From NCBI GenBank assembly GCA_947561715.1, contig OX387203.1, forward strand, positions 18,166,001 to 18,230,000: a stretch of DNA of 64,000 nt, in the 5' to 3' direction. Both the position numbers and the translations under genes were made by a program. The first letter of the stretch is position 1. Every line of letters starts with the position of its first letter. Below the pieces are notes generated by a model. The model had not been told where the DNA came from. It worked only from the letters and a program-made list of their open reading frames with translations, and did not search any database. This document shows, one piece after another, positions 22,001 through 33,832 of the stretch. The stretch comes from Ascidia mentula (Eukaryota > Chordata > Ascidiacea > Phlebobranchia > Ascidiidae).

Positions 22001-25000
22001 AGCTTTGAAGCGATTTTGCTCTAATTCTTGCAATTAATGTGTCTTGAATTTTTTGTGGTTTTGTTGACAAAAAATAACTTTACTTTGGCTCCATTTAACG
22101 TTGGACAGTAGAATCTTCCTTCCTTTGTGCACAATTCTTCTGGATATTCGTCACTTTCATCCTTGCAATCAATGAAACCGTCGCATACTTTGGACATAGG
22201 AACATTGAGAAGTCCGTCTTTTGCGTCGCAGTGTTTCCGATGTTTGCAAAGTTGAGGATCTTCATCGTCGGCGAAGTATCGAGGTGTGCCACGATTGCGG
22301 ATCTTATAACTGCAATCCCGCTTCCCATCGCACAGTTGTTTGTTGTCGAATCTCACCAAATTCCACCCATTCTATGTAAAACACATCACGTGGTTTCTGG
22401 TATGTTTTTGTGCGAACAATTTGTTGTTCATGATGGATGGAATATTTTGGGTATTATTTTAAACGAATCTTTTATTAGTTATTGTTAGGCTCGTCGAGAT
22501 TTCGTGGCGGTTACATGAGGTTTTATCATTAGTAAGTTTTGAAACAGATTTCTCTGCCACAAAATCTGTGAATCCGGTGGCGACAAACCAGCAGTGACCT
22601 TAAACTTTTTGCTTGTGTGGCGAAAAGACACGTGACACACAGCACTAATTCTTGTCTTTATGCTTTTTCTGTTCACCTGCGTTGTTTATTTAAATCACTG
22701 TTCATTGCATATATGCGCACTCACATCGCACTTTTGTTTATGTTTCCATCTTTTCTCACACTTTATTTTCACACTTTGTTTGTTTTTCTGTGTTGTTTGC
22801 CACGTCGTCCCGTAGCGCCCCATTGATTTCATGAAAAACCGTTGATTGGTTAATTTACCGGTGCGAGGAGGTGCTTTGGGTACGATCGAGTTAGTTTCAA
22901 AATGGGGGTCGTGCTGTACTGATAGTGAGTGTGGAAAAACGAAAGGAGTGTCGATGGTATTGGTTTTTACTGAGCATATGAACGTTTTACCGTCGTTTTA
23001 GCCTGTTTATTAAAGAAAAGCCTATTTGGCGAACCAGCGTGAGAGACTTTGGATTCAGTGGTGAACCATTACTGCAGGGTCCGGGCCGAGGTAGGAAATA
23101 AATCCGTGACAACTTGCGAACTCAATTTGTCAGGTAACAGTGCCCATGTTGGACACGTGGAAACGTCCAACGACACATCGACAGCAACAAACGTCATGAC
23201 AGCAAACTTGTTCGAGACTTTTATACCTGGGAATGTGATCACTATGTGATTGTCATGAATTACAAGATGTTTATTTCTCACAAGTTTGGCTAAAGTTTTT
23301 ACATCAACCTGGTAAAAAACAAAGAAAATAGCAAAATAAGCTTGACGAACAAATACAATTTGTGACGAAAGCGAGAATTAAATTTTAAACGTGTGGATTG
23401 TGACGACGAAATTGACTTTTCACGCGACTCCACTTTCAAACTCTCGCCGTGGTCGCAGTACTTTAAGTACCCACATAAGTCTGCCTCTTATTTTTGTGGC
23501 AATTGTTAAACATGTAGGTATCACAAATCAGTACTACATGCCGTTTGGTGCAACCCAAACACCACATAAATTCCACGCATGTCAACTTTGCACAATAAAT
23601 GTCTGTGGAAACTCGGTACAAGCACGAGTTCTAACTGTTAACGACCTTGAAGGTATTTCTTTAGCAATGTAATTGGAATTTGTAAAAAATTATTATCACG
23701 TATTGAAGTCTTGTTCGAATTTTTGCAAAATAAAACTTTGGAATTTTTTTTCAATGTTTCAGATAAGCAATCTTGCATGCGAAGCCAGTTTTACTCCCCA
23801 CTATTGCCATAGTTGGTTTTGAGCAATTGGATGGTATTCCAAACTCTGAGGTTTTGAAATTTGAGTACATTACAAACAGTTAACAAATGTACAAAGTGTC
23901 AAAGAGAGCGAACAATCTTCCATGATGACACGGAACGTGGTTGTAAATATGTAAGATGTTTTCACTCGCGATAAAAGTATTTAAACTTATCCGTAGCGAT
24001 ATTACTGGGATGTTTGTCGGCTACGACGGTGAAGTTCGGTATTACGATGGCTCAACGTCAGACACCGGGTTCGTACATCGTCCGTGAAAATAATGGCAAA
24101 GTGAGATGCGACGGAAGTCATATCCACCCAAGAGCAGCCGAATACAACGCGCTTTGGTGGGATTAGTTAACCCTGTGTTTTGTAGCAACGAAGTAGGTGA
24201 AGTGCAGTTATTGTGATGATGTCACTGAATGTTGCCCAATAGTATATAACAACATGTGTACAACGTAATCTTTTTACATGCAACAGTGTTTGAAGTGATC
24301 GCGATGGCGCCACAGACAGGAACATTTTGAATTGGAATAAATGGATGATCTCGGTACTGTGACGTTGTCGTATCTAACACAAACATCTTCGAGACACAGG
24401 TATTCATGAAATTGCGCAGTGTGACGTTCTTTGATCATATAAGAATGAAGCAATGTATTAAAAAATCTTTTCATTGTGCTTCGTGGATTAGTTCGCTTTG
24501 AAACGAACAATTTTGATTGCAAAACCACAACATTGGTTGTAACTCGGTTCATATCTCTGATTGTTAGTTTGTTCCACTGTAGTTCAGAAAACTACAGGAA
24601 CCAAACCATGAAGGTAAAAAATATTCATTGCGTTCGACTGCGTGAACATTGTTGCAAACGTTTGTTTAAACTGGAGTTTGTCCAGCAAGTGAGTAAGTAC
24701 AATGTGTTTGTAAGAACCTACAAATGTACGTAAACATCTAAACCATTTTCATTAAGTGTGGTAAACTGACTTCCGACTAAAAGGAAGTTATGTATTCTCA
24801 CTTACATAACAATACCACCTCCCCTGTTTGTAGTTGGTTGTTGTTGTTGTTGTTGAGCAGTCGTTCTTCACTTCCTCATCAACACTGAAAATATTTGACT
24901 GTTTTGTGATTATTTTATAATCAAAAATTCAAATTAAATGCAGATGATATTTACTTGCGACTCCTGTAGTAATTAAACAAACATCTTTGAAACCCGTACA

Positions 25001-28000
25001 GGGGAATTCAGCTCAGAACTGACCCAAAATTACGAAAGGACGTTTACCCTCCAAACACCTGCTGCACTCCACTGAAGCAAAAATGCCTCACACTGGATTT
25101 GTTCTCTTGTCATAACATCAATAGTATGTCAAGAAATATAAACAATAACAAACATTCGCTTTATCCTAATTGGTTTTAAAACACGGTAGCTGAAGAACCC
25201 AAACATATTGAAACCACTTTAACCCAACAAATAAAACTGGCAACTTGGTACAAAGCAAATTTCCCATGCTTGGTTGCCCATTATTGAAACACTGGTACGT
25301 CACAAAGGTTGGTGGCTTGTAGTGCCTAGATATGCGATAACTTGCATTTAAAATCTTTTTCGACTACAATACTTTGTAATCAAGGCCCAAAACATCTTTA
25401 TGATGTCATAACAGTAAAGGCCCGTTTACACTACAGACGATTCCGTGTTTGTTTTATTGTGCGCGCGTGCTGAGTTGTGCTGGGATGGGATGTGCCGGTC
25501 TGTGCTAAGATGTGCTCGCTTTTGCTCGACGAGCATCAATTCAGGCACAGTTGGGAACTGTAACGTTTATGCTGTGACGTAATGAGAATGACTTACAGTT
25601 TTGTACCGCCCAGGTAAATACCACAGTTCTTGGAACGACACAGGAGAATCGCTCGTTAGATGCAATTATCGATATCGTGGTCTCACGCGAACGCATAATT
25701 TCAAGTGTGTATAAATTCCGTAGTCTTGTGGTCTGAAATTATTCTGCATGGGGCTTTGGCCTAGTGTAGTTTTACCAATCTGATCTACATTTTGGCGTGC
25801 GTGTGGGACCAGAAACGTTTGATTCCCACATATCTGTGTTTTGTCTTGGTGTATTCTGAATAAAACAAACTAACCCAAGTTTGGTTTATCTGGAGTCTGG
25901 AGTTAGGAAACAAATTCAATTGCAGCTGAACACGTAATCAACAAACAAAACAAACCCCAATTTCTACAATTTGGTGACCCCGTAACTGCAAAGTTTGCTG
26001 CAAAATTCGAAGAAAGAAGATTGAAGATAATTCTTCCAAGACGAACGACAATCTTGACCGTGAGTACCAAACCAGTTGTACTTTTGGTCGTAATTCTTTC
26101 ATCATCTAACTACCACGAGAATTCTATTGATAATCTTTCATCAAAATTGCCTTCTGGTTGAATATTTATCAAGCTATATTCGAGCAATAATCTCAGCGTT
26201 CATTTCGATGTCTCTTGGATTGCGCACAGTTGCAAATTGACGCGCAAATCTCTCAAATCTTTCTGAGATTTTCAAGGTTCCTCGCTTTCCATTATTGGAC
26301 CGTTGCTACTACCATCTCTCTTGGATTCATCAACCGTTCTTCCACTTTCCATCCATGAGTGCTTTCCTGGGGATTCGTCAACCCGAGCCCTGTGTTTTAA
26401 TCGAGCTCATTGGAGATTGTTTTTCGCGTACGCACGGATTTCATCGTTCCCCCCTACAACGTTGGATATTATTCGTGAATGTTCGTTTCACCCTGTACAA
26501 TTTCCGTCTCGATGGTTTGGCCAGGGCGGTCGTCGGGCGTTGGCGTGTCGCTGCGGGAAATCACACCGTCAATTCCGCCGGACCATCACACTGTGTTGGA
26601 CCGATGTCAACAGGCAAGAATGAAACCCGACAAAGTATGTTGCGCGAGGGAAGGTGGATTTTATTTCAAGAACTTTACAATCAAACCTATGGAATGCTGT
26701 TGGATTATACAATTTCGCTGTCAACGGTCATGGATTATTAAAGGCAATGAACTGAATTTTTACCTGTCATTGTAAACATCAAGGATCCTTCAAGAAATCT
26801 TGGCTACAAATGTCGGAACATTGTCGCAAATTACCCGGTAATGTGCATATTACTTTTGTTTCTACTCTTTTAAGCCATGCCTAGCCCTTAGTGGTTATAT
26901 GTAATACCCCTTATGTTCACTTTCTGTAAAAGGGTTTTCAAACTTTGTTAAGTCTTATTGTCACCGAAATGTTAAATATTATTTTTCCCTGCGTAATTGA
27001 CGTCTGTTAAATGTAAAATGTGGATTCAACCCTTAACGTGTCTGCATTAGAAGTCAGCACGGGGCCTGACGCCTTTACACTACATGGCGCGAAATTAGGC
27101 AAGGTCGCCGAAAATATGCCTCCTCACTCATCATGTCTGAAGCCCCATTAGGAAAAATCCTTGCTCTAGTTTTGTTTTGGTTTGATGAAGCACGTAACTA
27201 CCGATTGACATATTTTACGCATGGTTTTGTTGTTTGTTTGTTTTGTGACATGTACTTTGACAAAGCTCAAATATCACTTTTCTTCTTATTCTCTTTTTCT
27301 CTTTCATATCGTTCTTTTGCCTGTTCTGTAAAACACTTTTTGGGGCGTGGCTGGTGTAACGTTTATGCTGTGACGTAGTGAGAATGACTTGCAGTTTTGT
27401 ACTGCCCAGGTAAATACCACAGTTCTTGGAACGACAATGGAGAATCGCTCGTAAGATGCAATTATCGATATCGTGGTCTCACGCGAACGCATAATTCAAG
27501 TGTGTATAAATTCCGTAGTCTTGTGGTCTGAAGTGATTCTGCATTGGGCTTTGGCCTAGTGTAGTTTCACCAATCTGTTCTACATTTTGGCGTGCTTGTG
27601 GGACCAAAAACGTCTGATTCCCACATATCTGTGTTTTGTCTTGGTGTATTCTGAATAAAACAAACTATCCCAAGTTTGGTTTATCTGGAGTCTGGAGTCA
27701 GAAGTCAGGAAACAAATTAAATTGCAGATGAACACGTAATCAACAAACAAAACAAACCCCAATTTCTACAGAACATTTCAGTACACATTGATGCGAAAGT
27801 GCATCGCGACTGCTTCAAAGAAGAGGACATATATTATTTTGGTTTGTGGTTGTGTGATGTGACCGCGTTTGACATGTGAGCGATTGTTTTGAGCGCATGA
27901 AATGGTGCCGTAACTAAATTACAAAGCGGTGTGTGGAATGGCGTCTCAGCGGGATGCTGCTGTGGAAAACCATTGTCCTGGTTCAATTATACCATCTTTG

Positions 28001-31000
28001 TTTTCATGATCTGTAGTGCTACCTTTCGTCGTAAAAAAATATCTAAAACAGTAACTGCCTTAAGTATGTAACACAGTACATGCCTTTTGTTGAAGAATAT
28101 GTACAGCCAATAGCAACAACTTCAATTTGTACCTATAATAACGCTGGCGGGGCCGAGAAATGCAAGGCAAGAGTCCTGAAAAATTATCAACGTAACTTGT
28201 CACTTGCACTTGTCGGTTTCGTGTTCGATTATTGCAGTAGTGTAAACACTGTGTGAGCCAGACTGTGCTGTGCCGTGCCAAACTGTGTTCGTGTGTAAAC
28301 GGGCCTTTAAGGAATGGGTATTTTTCCTGCAGCGGCGGAACACATCCTTAACACCTGCATTAGTTTATGAGTCGTGCCAATGAAAACAAGTCATGTAGGA
28401 TTTACAGACACTTAACACATCTTACACTATTGCAAGTCATAGATTTCTAGTTACGCAATGGATGTCAGTGGTTTCAATCCAAAGAAAAAACTAATGCTTT
28501 ATCACTTACTAATGAAATTTGCCACAATCTTTGGTTTTCCCACTTTGACAAAAACATTCATCACTTTTGTCGGGACAATCGGTGACGTCATCACACACAT
28601 TTGACCTTGAGATGATCATTGGGTCATTTGTACATTGGAAACATGAACGATGATTAAATGTCTGAGAACTTCGAATGTCTCTGCAAATGAAGTTCATTCT
28701 TTTTGAATGAGAACTGATGATGCCTTTAGCGAAACATGTTTTCTTTACAATAAACTGCGTTTGACACGAGGTTATTTATATTGTAATATTACAAGTCCAT
28801 TCTGTCTCATCTTAACCGGAAGATACTTTCAACCAACCACAACATTTCATCAGTACCTGGCGTCTCCATTCTCCGAGGTGTAACACAAATCAGATTTATC
28901 ATCACAATCGGCAATGCCATCCCATAGAAACATCTGCGGAAGATTGCAATTCCGGCCATTCCGAACACATTTGAATCCATTTCCATTATTCCAGTGTTGG
29001 AAAGCTGGACAGTCATTGCAAGGATCGCCATCACAAACAGTCGAACGTTTCCAACAAGCTGAATTCGAACACTGGAAATAGGAGGGGCAGAGGTACTCAC
29101 ATGGTGAATTTCCCAAACAATGAGCGAGCTTGTCGCAGACTTCATTTTTTGAGTTACAGGAAATGTTGGTTTGATCAATTTTGTTGTAACAGACTCCATT
29201 ATTGTCGAAACAATCACAACGTGGTTTGGAACTAAATAAAATTGATAGTTTATTTGCATCAACGAAATATAAGGTTTTTCAAACCTACCCAAAATACAAT
29301 TTATTGTCCTTAATGCATTGCTCATGGAATTTTCCATTACAACTGCATTCATCACTCATATCAGGGCAATCTATGACGTCATTACAAACACTTGACCTTG
29401 AGATGATCATGGAGTCATTTTTACATTGGAAACACAATCCTTCTTTCATGGACGATGTATTACGAATGTCTCTGCAATAACAAATTTGTTTACAGAAGCA
29501 ATATTTTTCCACAAGCAAGCAGTTATCGCCATTCTTTGTTAACATTTACAGCCATAAAACCACTAAGCTCATTTGACTGAAACTATATTCATCTTTGCAA
29601 ATGTTTCAGTTTTTCCGTTGTCACAAGGAGCACGGAGGAAGAGGTTAGTCTGGAGCAGTGCTGGCAAGTACGCATATACAAAACACAATCAAAAACGTAA
29701 TACCTGGCATCTCCATTCTCCGAGGTGTAACACAAATCAGATTTATCATCACAATCGGCAATGCCATCCCATAGAAACATCTGCGGAAGATTGCAATTCC
29801 TGCCATTCCGAACACATTTGAATCCATGTCCATTATTCCAGTGTTGGAAAGCTGGGCAGTCATTGCAAGGATCGCCATCACAAACAGTCGAACGTTTCCA
29901 ACAAGAAGAATTCGGACACTGGAAGTGGGTGGGGCAGCTATGGTTGCTAAAGTCACAAGGCGTTTTCCCAACACATTGGATTATTCCTTTGCAAAACTCC
30001 TTCACTCTTAGGGCGCATACTTTGTTTGCATTGCGGTAGTCCAACTTATTGTCGCAACTGTATCAAAAGTAATGTATTACGTCATATAACAATAGTTTCG
30101 GGAGATTTGTGTTTGTAAATGTTAAAAATGAAAAGTCGTCATGGCTGATAATCTGTTAATGTTAGATTTGGTTTAAATAAAGTAGATTAATGCTAACTAG
30201 TCATGCACGATTGTGTAGGCAGATGTGCAATACACAATCTACGACTTCACAATAATTTCGCGTAACATCTGCTGAAAAAAACTAATACAAATCAAATTGG
30301 CGCCAATATTATAAATTCTGTGAGCTGTAAACAGTTGACCACTGTTTCGCACTATAAGGTCACTGTTACAGCGAGAATTAACGCATGGCTGATTTTAACT
30401 TTCACCGTGTTTGTATTCATCCGCGCATGTGGCTGTCTTTAGTACGACATGTTGTGGGCGAGATTGTGCTGCTGTTGAATTGTGCTGCTGTTAAAATGCT
30501 AACTATATTTATCTGGTTTATAGTCAAAATAAGGGTTAAGACGTTATCTGAGTTGAACGTTGGTGCAACCACTAGCCGCAGGCTAATACAGACCTGGGTC
30601 ACCCCACAGTTGGTACGTTTCTTTTTCCATGTGTTTTGAACTTGTGAAGTGCTTTGACTCGGCGACATAATTTCCGAGTCTTGTACATTTAAAATGTTAA
30701 TGATTAACGTAGATACAATTTGTAAACTGAATAAGGAGGCATATTTTGTTGTCCATTGTTTCACTACGTATATTGTGACGTGGCAATCTGTTATTTATAA
30801 TTGTTGTGGTTGCAGAAAAACCGCTACGCAACCTAATACACAAGACGACCAGGAGTGGATTGTCCTGTTGGTTATGAAGTTGGGTGGGCGCGTTTTTGCC
30901 TAGTGGGACGACAGCGCAGGACCAGGCTGCGCACAAGCGGTCGTAACAGTCACATCAGTGTAGCTTGGTGCGACTGTTGTAGACGATCATGCCGACCATC

Positions 31001-33832
31001 CGGTCAGGCAAATACTTGTACATTGTGGTGACTATACGGCCACCGTCATCCGTTGGGCACCAAACTAGGTGCGTCCATAAGGAGTAAACAAGGTGGAAGA
31101 AAACTATTGGAATCAGGTAATTATTCGTGTCTTAAACTCTGCCAAGCAATAGGACAAATTTATCAAGTCTATCGTGAAGTAGTGAAGTTTTCTATTATTC
31201 GTGTAACTTTTCCGATTTTTCGTTTGATGAGCTGTTCTGATACACTTACTGATTCCACTCTGTGCAAAGGCAGTCCAGCCCTTGTCTTTTGTTTTGAGAG
31301 GAGAGTTGAGATGCCAGTGGCCAGCCCGTGCGCTATTTGAGTCGTACAAGAAACCACGTACTCAACTACATAAAGGCAGTTTTCCGGCTTAGTGTTTCGA
31401 CCAGTGGTGTGAAAAAGGTTGGTCGGTTTGCAACGGACGACAACCTTGACGTTCAAGCCCGCTTTATCCATGAGCTATAAAACGAACTTCTTGAGTTCAT
31501 GAAAGTATCTCAGATGACCATAATGTGTACGGTGGCAAGAGATTGGTGATAATGCAAGCATAAGTACTCGCCCCAAACTCTATTCCCGAGCGCTTGCTTG
31601 TTGGAAAAAAACAATACAGTTGAGGTGATGCAAGAAGGGAAACGAGAAGGCAGACGCCTGACTCGTATCCCATCCTGGGTTCAAATCCCGGTAAGATATC
31701 GGAACAACTCCAGTGGTTCCTACTGAAGCATCAACGCAATCAGTTGCCACATCCACCCCAAAGTCAACTATGCGGGACGACGGCATTACCGAAATGCGGT
31801 CATACAAACGGAAGAAAACATCGTACTGCCAAACTACATACGCAACATCAGGCAAGCATCCTAAATGTCTTTATGGCAAAGCTCATTCAAAATAACGCTG
31901 TGAAGACTGGGCTCCGGATGAAGCCCATCCCGTTGCAACAACACAAACTGCCTTTGTTTGTTGATTAGTTGAACATGTGGCACATGTTATATTCTAATGC
32001 CCGATGAGAAGGTTGTGTGTAATATATGAGGCAATAATACTAAATGAATTCAACACAACCTGTTTTTAATCAGCCAATATCTTGCTCGTTTGTTGTTGCT
32101 TTTGACAATGGCGCCTACTTCGTAGATACGTGTGTGCATTTTGGACTTCCGGTTCCATCCTCTTAAACTCGGCGCCTCTGCACGGATTGGCTGTTACGAC
32201 GCGGTCAACATCCCCCTCTTTGTTGACCTCTCACTTATCTCTCCTTTAAAACATCATTACAAACTCCGACATACTGGAAACCCCCAACTTTTCCTTATTG
32301 AATACAACCTTGGAATGCCCATAGTTAAATTACTCGACTTTGATATAAGACCCTCACTGTCATTTCTGCACAACCTCAGTTTAAATCTTTAAACATCTAT
32401 TTCACGACTGCCCATCCATCCAGCTCTTACCAACTCTAGTAAATAAAAACCCCCAACGCACTTCTCCTTAACTTTCCCAAAACTTCCACAACCTACGCCA
32501 CAACCCTTGCAGCCCTTCTGAACACCTCTATGTTGCTATATCATTAGCAAGCCCGTAACTGAATCCGCAATGACCCCCGCCCTTTGAATAAGATCCCCAA
32601 CACCTAATCCAGTTACTTCAACATTTTATAAACTTTAAGCTCGTAATCCAGGGGAACAGGGACAACACCTTTCCTGAAGGCGTCCTAGTCGATGTCAAAC
32701 ATTCTGTAAATATAAATTAATCAACCTTCTCTCCACCCCATTCTTACATCCGCAAAACTTAATCCTGTACCTCTTTAATATGAACAGAATAGCCCATACA
32801 GTGCTGGAAAACTTCATGTAAACATTTCGATTGTTTCTTCAACCATTAGTCAATTACTTAATACAAAGTTTTGGAAGTAAATGCGTTGTGATTGTAACGT
32901 ATTTATACCACCTACAATATCCAAAATATTTTAACTTTCGTTCAGCGCCAAAAATGTTTCACTGAGGAAACTAATAATAAAGGCACAGAATTTGACTTCT
33001 TCGTATTGCCGGATAATACCACATGTGTGGTAATAATGGCACGTGTTACGTAACAATGTGCTACGTGTTTGGTAACAATGCCCAATTTAAAAACAATGTG
33101 TTAAACTGGCGAACATGAAACTTTTAGTTTTCTCGGTAAATTCAGCAAAAAGATTGACGATTACGTTTATTTAAAATTTTGTAAAGTCAACGCAAACTGT
33201 GATGCGATCGACGTGTTGGCCACCCCTGATATAAACCTTTACTTGTCTTAGATTAATTCTTTGCGCCACCCACTGGCCACTTCATACCTCAACAACATTA
33301 TTGTTACGTGGAAGTGTTTCGCAGTCAATAATTTCCTTAAAATATTAAAAACTATTCTGAACACGTGGGTTTTGAAACTGTGTGATTTGACCCGACTTTA
33401 TTACAAACTGTTCAAAATTGTTTATTTCAATTAAAGTCAAACCCCCATAACATCGTCTATTGGTTGGTCAACACTAATACAACGAATGTAGGGAACATAT
33501 TTAAGTGCTTTCACCTCATGTAAGGACTGGTGAGGTTTTCAGGATAAGTGGAAAAGTTGACCGGTTTCTCATCACTTCCGTCTCTGCAATCGGAAATATC
33601 ATCACAAAACCACTCAGCCACCACCTTCTCCAAATCATTGCAAGTGAACTCTGCAAAAAACTCATGAACATAAATCGATTTGAAATCCATCAAAATCTGT
33701 AAAACTTACCAATATATGAAATTAATTGAGAGTTTATGATTTGTAACAAAATACTTACTTTCGTGAGGTTTATACCGTGCTGAAGCAATTGTGATGAAGG
33801 AGAGCAGGATTCCAACCACCTTCAACCAATAC
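19094..33832 (-). CDS. LDLa-repeat seven-transmembrane receptor (relaxin-receptor/GRL101-like), 13 exons traced
   Basis: Exons, minus strand: 33759-33832, 33515-33650, 29704-30057, 29288-29470, 28857-29231, 28510-28680, 24806-24884, 22084-22371, 21734-21865, 20908-21072, 20536-20832, 19742-20166, 19094-19682. All have GT/AG ends and matching phases, giving about 1,088 residues. The first traced exon encodes a signal sequence (LLSFITIASA); the ATG must lie in an upstream exon not found. About eleven LDLa-type modules follow (e.g. CDGFIDCKDESDE), then 7TM from about residue 630: TM1 AIAGNLVV, TM2 LVLNLSVSDLLMGVYL, TM3 GSCTTMGVLVLLSSETSV, TM6 DFLCWVPIS, TM7 NSSLNPLIYS. TM2/TM3 match relaxin-receptor/LGR receptors, but no leucine-rich repeats are present. 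The E/DRY acid is absent (TIFRLYAV). The tail ends ETAL, a possible PDZ ligand. Role: plasma-membrane G-protein-coupled receptor; ligand unknown. Confidence 0.88.
19742..20166 (-). other. Receptor exon with TM4 and a greatly enlarged second extracellular loop
   Basis: The exon begins PLDASLKPELK, passes through TM4 (VILSIILSWAFSFTIAFIPL) and then encodes about 109 more residues before the splice. About 20 further residues follow in the next exon before TM5. The loop of about 130 residues has four N-glycosylation sequons (NDT, NFT, NDS, NYT). The cysteine in SVCISK near TM5 is the likely partner of the TM3 cysteine. The intron after it (19683-19741) is only 59 bp. Confidence 0.8.
22372..24805. 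other. Receptor intron with a weak retroelement relic
   Basis: The intron holds no further receptor exon that I can see. At 24048-24171 (plus) a frame contains TPGSYIVRENNGKV, similar in layout to the end of Ty3/Gypsy polyproteins; it ends at a stop soon after. The rest is AT-rich with no recognised feature. Confidence 0.4.
24836..24856 (+). repeat. (GTT)n microsatellite inside a receptor exon
   Basis: About six GTT units. On the minus (coding) strand they give ACA codons, a run of about six Thr in the short exon 24806-24884. Confidence 0.8.
25559..25968 (+). repeat. 5' long terminal repeat
   Basis: 410 bp, TG...CA, nearly identical to 27355-27770. It contains TATAAAT (about 25709) as a candidate TATA box and AATAAA (about 25858) as a candidate polyadenylation signal. 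Confidence 0.85.
27355..27770 (+). repeat. 3' long terminal repeat
   Basis: 416 bp; the same order of landmarks as the 5' LTR with a small insertion (AGTCAGAAG region) and some substitutions. Confidence 0.85.
28510..30057 (-). repeat. Tandem duplication of a two-exon LDLa cassette in the receptor gene
   Basis: Exons 29704-30057 and 28857-29231 encode nearly the same segment, both containing CWKRSTVCDGDPCNDCPAF and MFLWDGIADCDDKSDLC. Exons 29288-29470 and 28510-28680 both contain MIISRS followed by VC and CPD..SDEC. So an ordered pair of exons, with the intron between them, was duplicated in tandem. All boundaries are of the same phase (2), which keeps the frame open after duplication. Confidence 0.85.
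28714..28737 (+). ncRNA. Hammerhead-like core in a receptor intron
   Basis: CTGATGA, then TGCCTTTAGC, then GAAACATG, followed by AATAAA about 10 bp later. The core matches CUGANGA...GAAA. Stem II is only GC/GC, one base shorter than in the related string at 16651. Likely a Penelope-type relic on the strand opposite to the receptor gene. Confidence 0.35.
30058..33514. other. Long receptor intron, mostly decayed repeats
   Basis: The 3.4-kb intron between the first LDLa exon and the duplicated cassettes. It includes a tRNA-like sequence (31615-31695), a G-poor, C/T-rich tract on the plus strand (about 32150-32800) and a TAACAATG-type repeat cluster (33030-33100). No coding exon recognised. Confidence 0.45.
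31615..31695 (+). repeat. tRNA-like sequence, probable SINE head or tRNA pseudogene
   Basis: The string GGGTTCAAATCCCG is a good RNA polymerase III B box and T arm, with CTGGG/CCCGG pairing around TTCAAAT. Upstream, GCCTGACTCGTATC resembles an anticodon arm with a CGT (Thr) anticodon, but the 3' side of that stem is damaged. The D arm is poor and no CCA-like acceptor pairing is clear. Not a working tRNA gene. Confidence 0.4.

Larger units (their letters stand above)
25559..27770 (+). mobile_element. Non-autonomous LTR retrotransposon, nested
   Basis: Two direct LTRs (410 and 416 bp) begin TGTAACGTTTATGC and end TTTCTACA, with TG...CA termini. The 4-bp duplication GAAC lies at 25555-25558 and 27771-27774. 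After the left LTR comes a primer-binding-site-like TTGGTGACCCCGTAAC. The internal part (25969-27354, about 1.4 kb) has no gag, protease, reverse transcriptase or integrase motif; its longest plus frame starts without ATG. The element therefore needs another element's proteins. The LTRs differ at several positions, so it is not brand new. Confidence 0.85.
25415..28309. mobile_element. Terminal-inverted-repeat (MITE-like) element split by an LTR retrotransposon
   Basis: The left end TAAAGGCCCGTTTACAC is mirrored at the right end by GTGTAAACGGGCCTTTA (28293-28309). Without the nested LTR element the unit would be about 680 bp. Its ends carry several TGTGCT/TGTGCC strings. No transposase frame and no clear target duplication; superfamily not assigned. 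Confidence 0.65.

Noticed and set aside
26295..26741. A 148-codon frame inside the LTR element as a gag gene
   Set aside because: It begins with TTG, has no capsid or zinc-knuckle motif, and overlaps other open frames.
28060..28281. Short minus-strand frames between the LTR element and the LDLa exons
   Set aside because: They lie within the inverted-repeat element and show no domain or splice context.
31615..31695. Functional tRNA-Thr gene
   Set aside because: The T arm is good but the anticodon stem, D arm and acceptor stem are damaged.
32132..32800. Nuclear mitochondrial insertion, suggested by the strand bias
   Set aside because: No mitochondrial gene could be recognised in any frame.
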